Source: Candidatus Saccharimonadota bacterium (lineage in GTDB: Bacteria > Patescibacteriota > Saccharimonadia > Saccharimonadales > Saccharimonadaceae). From it: 64,000 nucleotides of DNA. The position numbers were made by a program, and so were the translations under genes. The notes beneath the pieces were generated by a model that had not been told where the DNA came from, searched no databases, and saw only the letters and a program-made list of their open reading frames with translations. The DNA is taken from positions 62,001 to 126,000 of the forward strand of contig JAFVBJ010000002.1 in assembly GCA_017480035.1 (NCBI GenBank), in the 5' to 3' direction. Every line of letters starts with the position of its first letter. Positions within the stretch are counted from its first letter, which is position 1. Below are positions 23,982 through 33,180 of this stretch, piece by piece.

Positions 23982-24238
23982 TTATTTTCGAATGATTTTT
24001 GCGCAGTAATCGTGGAGTTCAGGAATATTCCGTTCGATTGCGTCCCATAAGATTTCTGGGACAAAAGAGCCGTAATTATGGACAATTAAATTTCTAAAAC
24101 CGATAATTTTGCGCCATTTGATGTCGGGATGTGACTCTATAAAAGTGGTGCTAAGGCTATTAGCGGATTCACCGATTTGGTTATCCTGTCGCAGTATTCG
24201 ATGATTGTTTCCAATGTAAAAACGTCTTTATGCTCCAT
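23982..24238 (-). pseudogene. Broken HepT toxin (HEPN) of a HepT-MntA pair
   Basis: Two fragments in different frames. The first (from ATG 24238) encodes MEHKDVFTLETIIEYCDRI; the second continues DNQIGESANSLS, PDIKW, the HEPN RNase signature RNLIVHNY, and a normal C-terminus (IPELHDYCAKIIRK). Compared with intact HepT, about 30 central residues and the frame between the parts are lost. The start overlaps the MntA stop by 11 bp, the normal HepT-MntA layout. The HEPN active site RxxxxHNY survives in the second fragment, but no intact frame joins it. Confidence 0.75.
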
Positions 24239-24518
24239 AGAGAAGAATCCTGTCGTTTTTTATTAGCTCGAAGAAACGCGGCTTGATGCCGTCAGTGGCA
24301 AGCAGGTCAACTTCGGTCCCAAGTTCGTTAATTAATTCTTCGTGTAAATCGTAATAACTGTCATAAGTATTGAGTTCACCTCTGTCGATAATAATGTCTA
24401 TATCACTATCTTCGTTTGCTAGACCTTTTGCATAGGAACCAAAAAGATAAGCGTTTTTAATGCCGTATTTTTTCCCTAATTTTGATACTATGTTGCTTAT
24501 TTCGTTGATAGTGAGCAT
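24228..24518 (-). CDS. MntA-like minimal nucleotidyltransferase (antitoxin)
   Basis: 96 residues with the nucleotidyltransferase signature GSYAKG followed by DSDIDIII (about residues 26-45), the GSx10DxD pattern of MntA. In type VII toxin-antitoxin systems MntA adds AMP to HepT and inactivates its RNase. Here the adjacent HepT is broken, so the gene may be a leftover or may act on another HepT. Start follows AAGGAG; TATAAT lies just upstream (24546-24551, minus). Confidence 0.85.
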   Translation of the reverse strand: MLTINEISNIVSKLGKKYGIKNAYLFGSYAKGLANEDSDIDIIIDRGELNTYDSYYDLHEELINELGTEVDLLATDGIKPRFFELIKNDRILLYGA

Positions 24519-25448
24519 CTGGTACTCCTTTATTCTTATGAACTAATTATAGCATAAAACGCAGTGAGGGAAAAGTGGGATTTGTTCGGTTTTTGTTCGG
24601 TCGGGAGAGAAGGGGCGGATTTTTGAGAAGAGAATTATGCTTTGATTTCTGGGTGGATTCTGGGTGGATACGGGGAAATAACAGGGGAGGAAAAGGAAAG
24701 AGGGAAACGTGAAATTTTTGAAATTTTTTGTGAAATTTGGGTAAAAATCGGAGATTTCACAACAAAATTTCACAAAAGTCAAATAATTTACAGGGGTGGA
24801 GGGATTTTAGCTCTTCCCGGAAGGGTCAGAAGAGCGGAAAAAGTATTATAAATATCTCTAAAATATCTCATTTAACAGATGGGGCTGCCTCTCGTCAGGA
24901 AGTTTTTTCGGGAAATTCCCAGGCTGCGCCAGAAAATCCGTGCTCGCGTGGGAATTCTCGAAAAAACTTCGCTGGCTCGGCAGCTTTAGTATCTGTTAAA
25001 TGAAATATTTTAGACGAAAAAAATAACACAATTCCCGGTTCTTATAGAAAAAAGAGAGCTGGGTAGGGTAATTCCCGGGTATTTGGACGATTGTTTAGTC
25101 GTGAGGCTTTTTACAGATAGTGTGTCGTAAAATAGGTATTGTGCGACATTGGAAATGTTTCGAAAAGACGATTAAGTTATCGTGGGTTCTTCGCGGCATT
25201 TTTACTAAAAAGCTTATGTTTGAGCTACTTTGTACGATTCTGGGCTTTTCATTGTGATTTTAGGGTATTTTTTAGGTCGACTGGTCGTCCGTCGATTTTT
25301 GTGATTTTTTTGAAAAATTTTCAATTTTGATTTTTCCCTCGTTTTTTATTTTTGGTTTTTGGGTTGGCATAAAAATTATTTTTTGCAATGTAAACTTATC
25401 ATTAAATAACAGGGGAGAAACAGGGGTGGGGAAATATGAAATTTCGAT
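24519..25448. other. 930-bp non-coding accessory region
   Basis: No convincing gene on either strand. It contains the 156-bp palindrome at 24858-25013 and several copies of an ACAGGGG-type motif (24681-24687, 24790-24796, 25410-25426). A/T-rich low-complexity sequence fills 25280-25400. The small open frames present lack ribosome-binding sites. Confidence 0.6.
24858..25013. repeat. 156-bp multi-part palindrome
   Basis: Outer arms of 23 bp with one mismatch (CTAAAATAT.TCATTTAACAGAT), then inner pairs GCTGCC/GGCAGC, GAAGTTTTTTCG/CGAAAAAACTTC and ATTCCCA/TGGGAAT around a short loop. It would form a very long hairpin on either strand. Confidence 0.8.
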
Positions 25449-28400
25449 TTAATGGTGAATCGAGAGATAGCCAGAGTTATTTTCGTCGTCATTCCCTCTT
25501 AGATTTTGACGGAAAGTGTCTTGGTGGGCGCCAGGATTGACATTTTGGCTCGTAGCGACGCCAGGACGGCCGTCATGAAGATCAGATGCGAAATTGACCG
25601 CACGGTCGATTTGAGGCGCGTCTAGGCGCTCCTGGAGCGTTTTAGGGGCATTCTTCTTGCGCTTATTACGGTTTTTGCGGCGGCGGGAATTACGCTCGTT
25701 GTTGCGGAATGGATTCTTCTCTGTTTCATTCCCTAAAATCTTTTCATGGGACTTTGGTGCTTCGGCGGCTGCGGCTTTTTCTTTGATGTGAGAAAGTTCC
25801 TTTTTGTCGACAGCGCGGACAAGCTCGGTCTTTTCGAGTTGTGCTTTTGGAGCTTCAGGCAGGGAATCGACGCCAGGCATGTCTTTTGGATTTAAGACTT
25901 TTTTCTGAGCTTGCTCTTCCCTTTTCTTTTCGGCTTTCTCGGCTTTTTGTTCGTCTAAAATCTTCTTCAAATCTTTTAAGCCAGCAGATTGTTTGCCAGA
26001 GGCGGCATTCGGGCTTAATTTTGACTTTTTGACGTCGGCTGGTGAGCTAACAGTGACTTCTTTGCCGGAATTAGTAATGAAAGTTGGTTTCGGACCGGAA
26101 ACGTGGGTGCGCTCGACTCCATAATTACTGCCCCAGTTTGTTCCCTGTTCTTCGGCTGGGTTGATGCGTCCGGAATCCGAGAGTTCTTTTTTGTATTTCT
26201 CGCTCTGTTCGATAGTTTCACGAATTTCGGCTTCGATTTCGGCGCGATTTCTCGAATATTTTTCGCGAGAACTTCTGACAATAGCTTCGAAGTTGTCTTG
26301 CGGAGTTTTTGGAATATTAAGAGTTGTAGCGGAGAAAGCAGGGACTTTTTCGCCATTAATAATCATGGAGATGACGAAATTGCGGTTGTTCATCTGGAGA
26401 AGGTCTTGTGCTTCGAAAGTTGGCTCGAACTGTTTCGAGAGAATAGGAGCGTCGTCAGCAGAAACGCGGAACGAGATGGTTGTACCAACGTTGCCAAAGA
26501 CAGCGTCACGGACGGCGTCGGTCATCTGGGCGGTGTATTGGTTCGCGACAGTGAGATTAAGGCCATATTTACGAGCTTCAGAGAGAATTACGGCGAATGA
26601 ATCGGTTGCGAAGTTTTGGAACTCGTCAACGTAAAGATAAAATGGGCGACGTTTTTCGACGTCCGGGATGTCGGAGCGGCTCATCGCGGCGAGTTGAATC
26701 TTCGTGACGAGGAAAGCACCGAGAATACCAGCGTTATCTTCCCCGATAAGACCCTTGCTGAGGTTTACGACGAGAATTTTTCCTTCGTCCATGATTTTAC
26801 GGACATTGAAGCTTGACTTTGGTTGGCCGATGATGTTTCTAATGATTGGGTTGGCAGTGAAGGCACCGACCTTGTTGAGAACTGGGGCGATAGATTCGTT
26901 GACCTGTTTTTCGTTCCATTGACCAAATTCATGTTTCCAGAATTGGAGAACGGTTACGTCAGTACAATAATCGAGAGTTTCTTTTCGGAAATCTTTGTCC
27001 GTGAGCATGCGTGAAATGTCGAGCAGAGTCGTTTCTGGGCGATCGAGCAGGGCGAGGAGAGTGTAGCGGAGAATATGCTCGAGGCGTGGACCCCAAGAAT
27101 CGCCGAACATACGTTTTAAAACGCCGATGACTTCAGAACAGACATTTGGTTTTCTCGCGGCGTCGGAAAGTTCGAGCGGGTTGAATGCGACCGGATATTG
27201 AGTGTCGGCAGGGTTGAAATAGACGACGTCATTAATACGGTTTGCTGGGACGAAGCGGAGGTTGTCGATAGCAAAATCGCCGTGTGGGTCGATAATACAA
27301 TAGCCCTGATTATAGAAAGTGTCAGAGAGCGCGAAAAGTTCAAGTAAACCAGATTTACCGGCGCCAGTTTGACCGATGACATAGACGTGGCGGCTGCGGT
27401 CGCGACGGAGCATGCCAAATTGGTGGTTAATGCCGCGGAAATTCGTCAAACCGAAAGCGGAAATATTTTCATCTTCGGCGGCGCGGCCAGTGATGAGTGG
27501 GAGTTTTGCTGGCGGCTCAGCAGTTTTGCTGGTAGCCCAGACGATATTTGGCGTTTCGACGGAGGTGTGTGGGAGGTGATAGACGGAAGCGAGTTCGGAG
27601 ATATTCAAAATGAAGCCAGAATCGGTGAATTGGCGAAGACGATAACTTTCGAGGTCATCTTTATTGAAACTGCCGCCGATTTGGCGAAAACCGTTTAAGT
27701 TGGTCGAGTTGAATTGTTTGAAAGTTCCAACGATGGCTTGCATGTTTAATTTTGCGTTGATGTCGTTTTGGCCGAGGTAGACTAAGCGGATTTTTACTTG
27801 ATAGCCGAGCTTTGTGGCTTTGTCTTCAGCGGCAGTGATTTGGGTTTTAGCACGGTCGGAAAGTTCGACTTTTACGTCGGAAGTTGAGCCGCCAGCCGGC
27901 GGAGTCCAGAGAGCTTGGATAGCTTGGACGAACCATGACCAATCAATGCCGAAGATTTTGAAATTTTTTGCGCCAGATTTAATGTAGTTAATCCATTTGT
28001 CCGTTTCTTTATGCCAAGAATCAGCGACTGGACGGGTTAAAATTTGAATCCAGAGTTCTTCATTTTCGTCGGTGCCAAGTTTTGCGAGGGTGCCGGTGAT
28101 GCCGGCGAGCGGGTCAACTTCAAAAGTATCGAAAGTTTTAATTGGGAGAGCTTCGTTCATCGAGAGACCGAGTTCGGCGCTATGGATGACGGGATGAGAA
28201 GATTTAGCTTTTTCAACATAATCTTCGTCGACAGTATGGATTTGGACAGTCGGATATTGAGCGTAAATCTGGCCTTCGACGAAACTTTGGAGGATTTTTG
28301 GAGTCCAGACGTAGAAACGAATTTGGCCGCCGGTCGAGACGATTTCAAAAGAGAGATGCTCCTGGACGCCACCGGAATTTTTGAGTTCGTTAGCGTCGCG

Positions 28401-28616
28401 CAAAATGCCGTGGAGTGAAGCAAACATTTGCTCGGCGGCAAGCTCCTTTTTGTCGTTGGTGCGCGGAATTTCGAGCATCAAAATCACAGAATCGACGTTT
28501 AGGACTTTTAGACGGTTGATTTTTTTGTAATTTCTATAGGTTAAAAGTCCAAGAATAATGATGGCTGGTATCCAAAAAACCGGCATCAAGATAAAGTGAA
28601 TAAGGTTTGCTAGCAT
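25449..28616 (-). CDS. Type IV secretion/conjugation ATPase (VirD4/VirB4-like) with long charged tail
   Basis: 1,055 residues: N-terminal membrane helix (about 6-26), a ~370-residue extra domain, then a P-loop ATPase with Walker A GQTGAGKS (415-422), DPHGD, Walker B FYLYVDEFQNF (about 655-665) and a SEARKYGLNL region typical of VirD4/TraG-type coupling ATPases. Residues after about 800 are Lys/Glu/Arg-rich and probably disordered. Saccharibacteria carry T4SS-like ATPases of this kind. TAAAAT just upstream predicts a 3-nt leader. It may power protein or DNA transfer to or from the host; the direction is unknown. Confidence 0.85.
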   Translation of the reverse strand: MLANLIHFILMPVFWIPAIIILGLLTYRNYKKINRLKVLNVDSVILMLEIPRTNDKKELAAEQMFASLHGILRDANELKNSGGVQEHLSFEIVSTGGQIRFYVWTPKILQSFVEGQIYAQYPTVQIHTVDEDYVEKAKSSHPVIHSAELGLSMNEALPIKTFDTFEVDPLAGITGTLAKLGTDENEELWIQILTRPVADSWHKETDKWINYIKSGAKNFKIFGIDWSWFVQAIQALWTPPAGGSTSDVKVELSDRAKTQITAAEDKATKLGYQVKIRLVYLGQNDINAKLNMQAIVGTFKQFNSTNLNGFRQIGGSFNKDDLESYRLRQFTDSGFILNISELASVYHLPHTSVETPNIVWATSKTAEPPAKLPLITGRAAEDENISAFGLTNFRGINHQFGMLRRDRSRHVYVIGQTGAGKSGLLELFALSDTFYNQGYCIIDPHGDFAIDNLRFVPANRINDVVYFNPADTQYPVAFNPLELSDAARKPNVCSEVIGVLKRMFGDSWGPRLEHILRYTLLALLDRPETTLLDISRMLTDKDFRKETLDYCTDVTVLQFWKHEFGQWNEKQVNESIAPVLNKVGAFTANPIIRNIIGQPKSSFNVRKIMDEGKILVVNLSKGLIGEDNAGILGAFLVTKIQLAAMSRSDIPDVEKRRPFYLYVDEFQNFATDSFAVILSEARKYGLNLTVANQYTAQMTDAVRDAVFGNVGTTISFRVSADDAPILSKQFEPTFEAQDLLQMNNRNFVISMIINGEKVPAFSATTLNIPKTPQDNFEAIVRSSREKYSRNRAEIEAEIRETIEQSEKYKKELSDSGRINPAEEQGTNWGSNYGVERTHVSGPKPTFITNSGKEVTVSSPADVKKSKLSPNAASGKQSAGLKDLKKILDEQKAEKAEKKREEQAQKKVLNPKDMPGVDSLPEAPKAQLEKTELVRAVDKKELSHIKEKAAAAEAPKSHEKILGNETEKNPFRNNERNSRRRKNRNKRKKNAPKTLQERLDAPQIDRAVNFASDLHDGRPGVATSQNVNPGAHQDTFRQNLRGNDDENNSGYLSIHH

Positions 28617-28638
28617 TACCTTATTATTTTATCACATT

Positions 28639-29670
28639 TTACTCTGCGAGAGTATAGGAATTTTTGTCAACTTTTTTGAAAAGTTTCTTGTTTTGGAGGT
28701 TTAAGAGAATGGTTGTTTCTTTGACTTTGCGGGAAGCGAGGACGCGTTTGACGATTTGCTCGCGAGTAAGCGGGGTTTTTGATTGTTTTAAGATGTCGGT
28801 GATAGTTTCGGAAACAGTACCACGTTTATATCCCCAAGAATCAAGTGCGTAAATGCCGCGACCAATCAAGACGAAACGAGAATCTTTGATGAGTTCGTTG
28901 TGAATGGCTTGGATAGTGACGTTTTTGCGGCGAAAGTCGGAATTTTTGATAGCTTCGGCGATTTCTTCGAAGTGCATTGGTTCCCTTTTCTCTTCGAGAA
29001 CGACGTAGATTTTGTCGCGGATGTTCTTTGGGTTGACAGTCGGCCATTTAGCGAGACCCCAGAGACCGTTTAAAGTTGCAAGATTTTTTGAAACGGATGC
29101 GAGGGCGCGGATTTGGTCAGGATGTTCGTAATTTAAAGTGTTATAGAGTTCATCAAGAGACAAAGGAGCTTTGTTTTTGCGGATATAGCTAATAATTTCG
29201 TCGATTTTGTGTTTGAGAGTTTTTTCATCACCATATTCGGCAATGCCGATGGAGTTATAGTAGTTGTCATTTTCTTCGACAACGGTGAGATTTGAGGAGA
29301 TTTCGCCAATAAATGAGAGCTTCAAACGTTGTTCGTCGCTAGCATCATCGCCAAAAATCTTCACTGCAAGATCGGAAACTTTAGCAATTTTTCCGAGCTC
29401 GGCGAGGCTTTTGATGATGATTTTTTCGGCATGCACGAACTCAGGAATGTTTCCATCCTCAGTCGAGATGCGAAGGCGAATCAAGACAGCTTTTTCAAGT
29501 TGTCTGACGCGCTCGCGCGTGATTGAAAGCATGTCGCCGATTTGTTCGAGAGTTTCCTTGCTTCCGGAAAGTCCAAAGCGACGAGAGATGATTTCTTTCT
29601 CGCGGTCTTGTTCGATGATTTTTAGGCTGTCGTCAATCGCTTTTGCGATCACTTCCGCATTTTGATCCAC
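28639..29670 (-). CDS. Sigma70 region-4 HTH protein with HARE-HTH domains
   Basis: 343 residues. N-terminus: sigma region-4-like helix-turn-helix (about 25-70: RFGLSG, LEQIGDMLSITRERVRQLEKA), which in sigma factors contacts the -35 element. The remainder is winged-helix of HARE/RpoE-delta type (two or more copies, about 145-210 and 215-340: MHFEEIAEAIKN, LTREQIVKRVLA). Sigma regions 2 and 3 are missing, so it is not a complete sigma factor. Start GTG with AAGGAG; it has its own TTGACA promoter. Confidence 0.75.
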   Translation of the reverse strand: MDQNAEVIAKAIDDSLKIIEQDREKEIISRRFGLSGSKETLEQIGDMLSITRERVRQLEKAVLIRLRISTEDGNIPEFVHAEKIIIKSLAELGKIAKVSDLAVKIFGDDASDEQRLKLSFIGEISSNLTVVEENDNYYNSIGIAEYGDEKTLKHKIDEIISYIRKNKAPLSLDELYNTLNYEHPDQIRALASVSKNLATLNGLWGLAKWPTVNPKNIRDKIYVVLEEKREPMHFEEIAEAIKNSDFRRKNVTIQAIHNELIKDSRFVLIGRGIYALDSWGYKRGTVSETITDILKQSKTPLTREQIVKRVLASRKVKETTILLNLQNKKLFKKVDKNSYTLAE

Positions 29671-29716
29671 TTGTTAACTCCTTATTTCCACCACTGTTGA
29701 TATAATCATTTATTTT

Positions 29717-29745
29717 ATATTAACATATTTTTGTGCTAATGTCAA
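29717..29745 (-). promoter_or_regulatory. Promoter of the sigma4-HARE gene
   Basis: On the minus strand: TTGACA (29745-29740), 17-bp spacer, TAATAT (29722-29717). An inverted repeat ATAGTAAT/ATTACTAT lies just upstream (near 29755-29787) and may be an operator. 29790-29867 is A/T-rich with no gene. Confidence 0.7.
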
Positions 29746-29867
29746 ATAAGTCATATAGTAATGAAATTTTTGAACTTCTATTACTATTCTACCACATTTT
29801 TTTACATTTGTGCAAAAAAATTATATGAAAATTTCGCATAAGCAGAATATATTGTACAATAACGATT

Positions 29868-29986
29868 AAGAAAAAATAACAACTTTTTTGCTCCCCGCTT
29901 CGCCCGACCCCGTCGTCACGGGACGGGCTCGCTAAAAACGCTCCCGTTGTCGCTAAAGGTCGCAAAAAAGGTTGTTATTTTTTCTT
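29868..29986. terminator. Long stem-loop with conserved head (element C)
   Basis: AAGAAAAAATAACAAC-TTTTTTGC (29868-29891) pairs with 29962-29986 (one bulge). The right arm overlaps the last Lys codons and stop of topA. The 70-nt head starts TCCCCGCTTCG and ends GCTAAAGGTC, related to the heads at 8158-8194 and 61919-61978, with extra internal GC hairpins. Confidence 0.75.
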
Positions 29987-32308
29987 GGTAGTTTTCGTAC
30001 GACTATGTTTTGCATGACGCGAAGTGGCTTTTGGCTTGTTTTCAAGTAAATCTTTGGCCTGTTCGAGCGTAATTTTCTTTGGATCGAGGTCGTTTGGGAT
30101 TTTGGCATTATTTGGGCGTGGACGGCCTTTGCCAGAAGCCGGTTTAATTGCAGGACCTTTGATGTATGGACCATATGGACCAACGATGATTTTTATTTCA
30201 CCCCAATCAGCGATGATTGAGTCGATTTTCTTTTGATAAAGCTTTGTTGCGGTTTCGAGTGAGATTTTGTATGGATTTTGGGCTGGGTCTTTTTGGTCGA
30301 GAGAAATATTATACTGACCGGCTTTGATGTATGGGCCGAATGGGCCGTTGGCGGCGATAATTTCGGTGCCGTCTTTGGCTTTGCCGAGTGAACGTGGTAA
30401 TTCTGGGAGTGCGAGTTGCTTTAAAGCCTGCTCGAGTGTCACGGTTTTGACGGTGGTGCGAGCCGGGAGCGGTGCAAAACGTGGTTTTTCGCCAGTTTCC
30501 TTTTCACCGTCTCCGAGCTGAATGAAGCCGCCATTTTTGCCAATTTTGGCGTAGATTGTCTTACCGGTTTTTGGATCTTTGCCGAGTTCTTTGGCGGCAT
30601 TATAACGTCCAACGAGGTCACCAGCGTCAACAGTCTTTGAGAATGGACCATAAAAATCATTCAACATTTTTAGGCGAGTTAATTTCGCATCGGCGATTTG
30701 GTCTAGTTTCTCTTCGATACCGGCAGTGAAATCATAATCGACGATGTCGTTGAAATTGTCGCAGAGGAAATCGGAAATTAGTTCGCCGATTGGGGTTGGA
30801 ACGAGTTTTCCTTTTGTTGCGCCGGACTTTTCTTTGGCTTTTTCTTCGGAAATTTCGTTATTTTTTAACGAAATGACTGTGATTTCGCGTTCGTCACCTT
30901 CAGATTCACCTTTTTCGACATAGCCACGAGTTTGGATTGTGCTCATGATTGAAGCGTAAGTTGACGGGCGACCAATGCCGAGTTCCTCGAGTTTTTTGAC
31001 GAGAGTGCCTTCGGTGTAGCGGGCAGGCGGTTTTGCGAAAGCTTGTTTTGCGATAATCTCTTTCATGTCGACAATGTCGCCCTCTTTTAGATCTGGGAGC
31101 GTGGTGTCTTTGGCGTTGCCGTAGACTTTCAAAAATCCATCGAAAATGACCATTTCGCCTTTAGCGAGGAAATTATACGCGGTTTTTTCCGGTGTGATAC
31201 TAATAGCGGTTTTAGCGACTTTGGCATTCGCCATTTGAGTAGCGAGCGTGCGAGTACGAATTAGATTGTATAATTTTTTTTCGTAATCATTTTTGCCGGC
31301 AGATTCGACTTCAATATGGGTCGGGCGAATAGCTTCGTGGGCCTCTTGAGCGGAAGTATCTTTTGTCTTGAAATGACGAACCTGGAGATAATTCTCGCCA
31401 TAAGTTTTTTTGATGTAGTTAGCGATAGAGCCGAGAGCTTGCTCGGAGAGGTTTAATGAATCGGTACGGTGATAAGTGATGTGGCCGGCTTGATAAAGAG
31501 CTTGGGCGGCGTTCATGGTTGTTTTTGAGCTGAAACCGAGACGTGAGTTGGCTTCGATTTGGAGTGCGGCTGTAGTAAACGGAACTGGATTAGCTTTTTT
31601 ACCTTCAGATTTTTCGATAGCAGAAACGACGAAGTCTTTCCCTTTTAGTCCTTCGAGTAATTTTTTAGTTTCGTCGACGGATTTTGGAGATACTTTCTCG
31701 AGTGTAGCGTCAAAATCTTGGCGATTTTTCTGGAATTTTCCGGAAATTTTGAAAGAAAATTTTGAATCGAATTTTTCGATTTCACGTTCGCGCTCGACGA
31801 CAAGTCGGAGAGCTGGTGATTGGACGCGGCCGGCAGATTTTGCGCCCGGAACTTTCTTCCTGACGACACCAGAAAGTCCGAAGCCGACGAGCATGTCGAG
31901 CGTCTGGCGGGCTTGTTGGCTTGATACCATGTCCATATTGACGGTACGAGGGGATTTGATAGCGGCTTTTAAGGCTGGTTCAGTAATTTCGTGAAAAGTG
32001 ATGCGTTTAGTAGATTTCGGGAGTTTCAAGACTTCGATTAAGTGCCAAGAAATTGACTCTCCTTCGCGGTCTTCATCAGTTGCGAGCCAGATAGTTGAGG
32101 CTTCTTTTGCTGCTTTTTTCAAGTCGCGGACGATGTTTTCATGGTCGTCGTTGATTTCGTAAGTGACCTTAAAGTTATCTTTGACGTCGACATTGACATC
32201 TTTTCTAATGTGACCGACAGAAGACATGACCTTGTATTCTTTGCCAAGGTATTTTTCAATTGTTTTGGCTTTTGCTGGGCTCTCTACGATCACGAGATTC
32301 TTTGACAT
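29975..32308 (-). CDS. topA: DNA topoisomerase I
   Basis: 777 residues. Type IA topoisomerase that relaxes negative supercoils. N-terminal TOPRIM domain (LVIVESPAKAKTIEKYLG, and the metal-binding ATDEDREGE), a central domain with the catalytic tyrosine in ITYHRTDS, and RPSTYASIM. The C-terminus has repeats of NGPFGPYI/YGPYIKG (TopoI_C_Rpt) and a basic lysine tail instead of zinc fingers. Start at ATG 32308 (MSKNLVIVES), with TATTAT just upstream giving a near-leaderless mRNA; an ATG at 32344 would add 12 unconserved residues. Confidence 0.96.
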   Translation of the reverse strand: MSKNLVIVESPAKAKTIEKYLGKEYKVMSSVGHIRKDVNVDVKDNFKVTYEINDDHENIVRDLKKAAKEASTIWLATDEDREGESISWHLIEVLKLPKSTKRITFHEITEPALKAAIKSPRTVNMDMVSSQQARQTLDMLVGFGLSGVVRKKVPGAKSAGRVQSPALRLVVEREREIEKFDSKFSFKISGKFQKNRQDFDATLEKVSPKSVDETKKLLEGLKGKDFVVSAIEKSEGKKANPVPFTTAALQIEANSRLGFSSKTTMNAAQALYQAGHITYHRTDSLNLSEQALGSIANYIKKTYGENYLQVRHFKTKDTSAQEAHEAIRPTHIEVESAGKNDYEKKLYNLIRTRTLATQMANAKVAKTAISITPEKTAYNFLAKGEMVIFDGFLKVYGNAKDTTLPDLKEGDIVDMKEIIAKQAFAKPPARYTEGTLVKKLEELGIGRPSTYASIMSTIQTRGYVEKGESEGDEREITVISLKNNEISEEKAKEKSGATKGKLVPTPIGELISDFLCDNFNDIVDYDFTAGIEEKLDQIADAKLTRLKMLNDFYGPFSKTVDAGDLVGRYNAAKELGKDPKTGKTIYAKIGKNGGFIQLGDGEKETGEKPRFAPLPARTTVKTVTLEQALKQLALPELPRSLGKAKDGTEIIAANGPFGPYIKAGQYNISLDQKDPAQNPYKISLETATKLYQKKIDSIIADWGEIKIIVGPYGPYIKGPAIKPASGKGRPRPNNAKIPNDLDPKKITLEQAKDLLENKPKATSRHAKHSRTKTTKKK

Positions 32309-32371
32309 ATTCAATATAATATATATGTTGTGAAATTTTGTCAAATTTTTATAGAATTTTTTAGAAAAGTG

Positions 32372-32401
32372 TTGACAATGCGAAAGTCCTTATGGTATTC
32401 T
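32372..32401 (+). promoter_or_regulatory. Promoter of the 32.4-kb secreted protein
   Basis: TTGACA (32372-32377), 18-bp spacer, TATTCT (32396-32401); the predicted start is near 32408. Confidence 0.65.
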
Positions 32402-32449
32402 AGGTATAGAGTTTGGACTATTCTGGTGGTAAAGAAAGGATTTTTTACC

Positions 32450-33103
32450 GTGAGTAAAAATAGAAACATAAAGAAAGGATTTGTTGCATTACCTGTTTTG
32501 GGTCTTGCGGCGATTTCTTCTGCGCTTATATTTGGCGCAACACCATCAACTAATGCAGCATCTAGTACTGCTACTTCACAAGTGACCGTAACGGTCGGAT
32601 CGGTGATTGGCATTGGTGCAACTGACATTTCGTTCACCTTGAGCTCGCCGTCGACGACTGGTACTTTCGCTTCTGGAACTGGAACTGTTGCCGTGAAGAC
32701 GAATGATGTTTCGGGTTATTCAGTCTATTTGACTTCAAATTCGACAACTTCGACTTCGCTCGACCACGAATCTGTTTCGACTTCGAAAATCAACTCGATT
32801 TCGTCTACTCAAACGATTTCTGGCTCGACGACAACTTTCTCAACTGCAGACACTTGGGGTTGGTCGAAAGATGGTTCGACTTTCTACCCAGTCGTGACAA
32901 AAGGCACAAAATCAACCGCAGCAATCCCGACACTTTATCGCAAGACAAGTGTTCCGGCATTGACGAATGATGAATCGACCTTGACGATTGGTGTGACTGG
33001 TACTTCAAGCTTGGTTTCCGGTGATTATACTGGTACGTTGCTTCTCACTGCAATTACGAACAGCGACACAACAACGCTTCAACAGTACGATTCAACGATT
33101 TAA
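32450..33103 (+). CDS. Secreted Ser/Thr-rich beta-sandwich protein
   Basis: 217 residues: signal peptide (about 1-35, hydrophobic ALPVLGLAAISSALIFGA, cleavage near TNAAS), then an extracellular domain very rich in Ser and Thr with alternating beta strands (VTVTVGSVIGIGATDISFTL, SGYSVYLTSN). The composition resembles WxL-type or pilin-like surface proteins, but no diagnostic motif or C-terminal anchor is present. Start set at GTG 32450, preceded by AAAGGA; the long upstream frame from 32330 includes the promoter. Strong single-gene promoter and terminator imply high, independent expression. Confidence 0.6.
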   Translation: MSKNRNIKKGFVALPVLGLAAISSALIFGATPSTNAASSTATSQVTVTVGSVIGIGATDISFTLSSPSTTGTFASGTGTVAVKTNDVSGYSVYLTSNSTTSTSLDHESVSTSKINSISSTQTISGSTTTFSTADTWGWSKDGSTFYPVVTKGTKSTAAIPTLYRKTSVPALTNDESTLTIGVTGTSSLVSGDYTGTLLLTAITNSDTTTLQQYDSTI

Positions 33104-33126
33104 CCTTTCTTGACCGCCAGGTCCAA

Positions 33127-33158
33127 AAAAGACACTCGCTGCGAGACGAGTGTCTTTT
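33127..33158 (+). terminator. Rho-independent terminator
   Basis: AAAAGACACTCG/CGAGTGTCTTTT with an 8-nt loop, ending the gene at 32450-33103. Confidence 0.9.
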
Positions 33159-33180
33159 CTTACTCTACGGATATAAGCAA

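Noticed and set aside
24519-25448. CRISPR array or small genes in the long gap
   Set aside because: No regularly spaced repeats; open frames lack start signals. Only palindromes and short motifs are present.
29264-29665. 133-residue plus-strand frame opposite the sigma4-HARE gene
   Set aside because: Antisense shadow; no promoter or ribosome-binding site.
29829-29858. Possible dif site (ATTTCGCATAA followed by a weak XerD-like arm)
   Set aside because: Left arm matches the XerC consensus, but the right arm matches only about 7 of 11 and the spacer would be 8; too weak without genome skew data.
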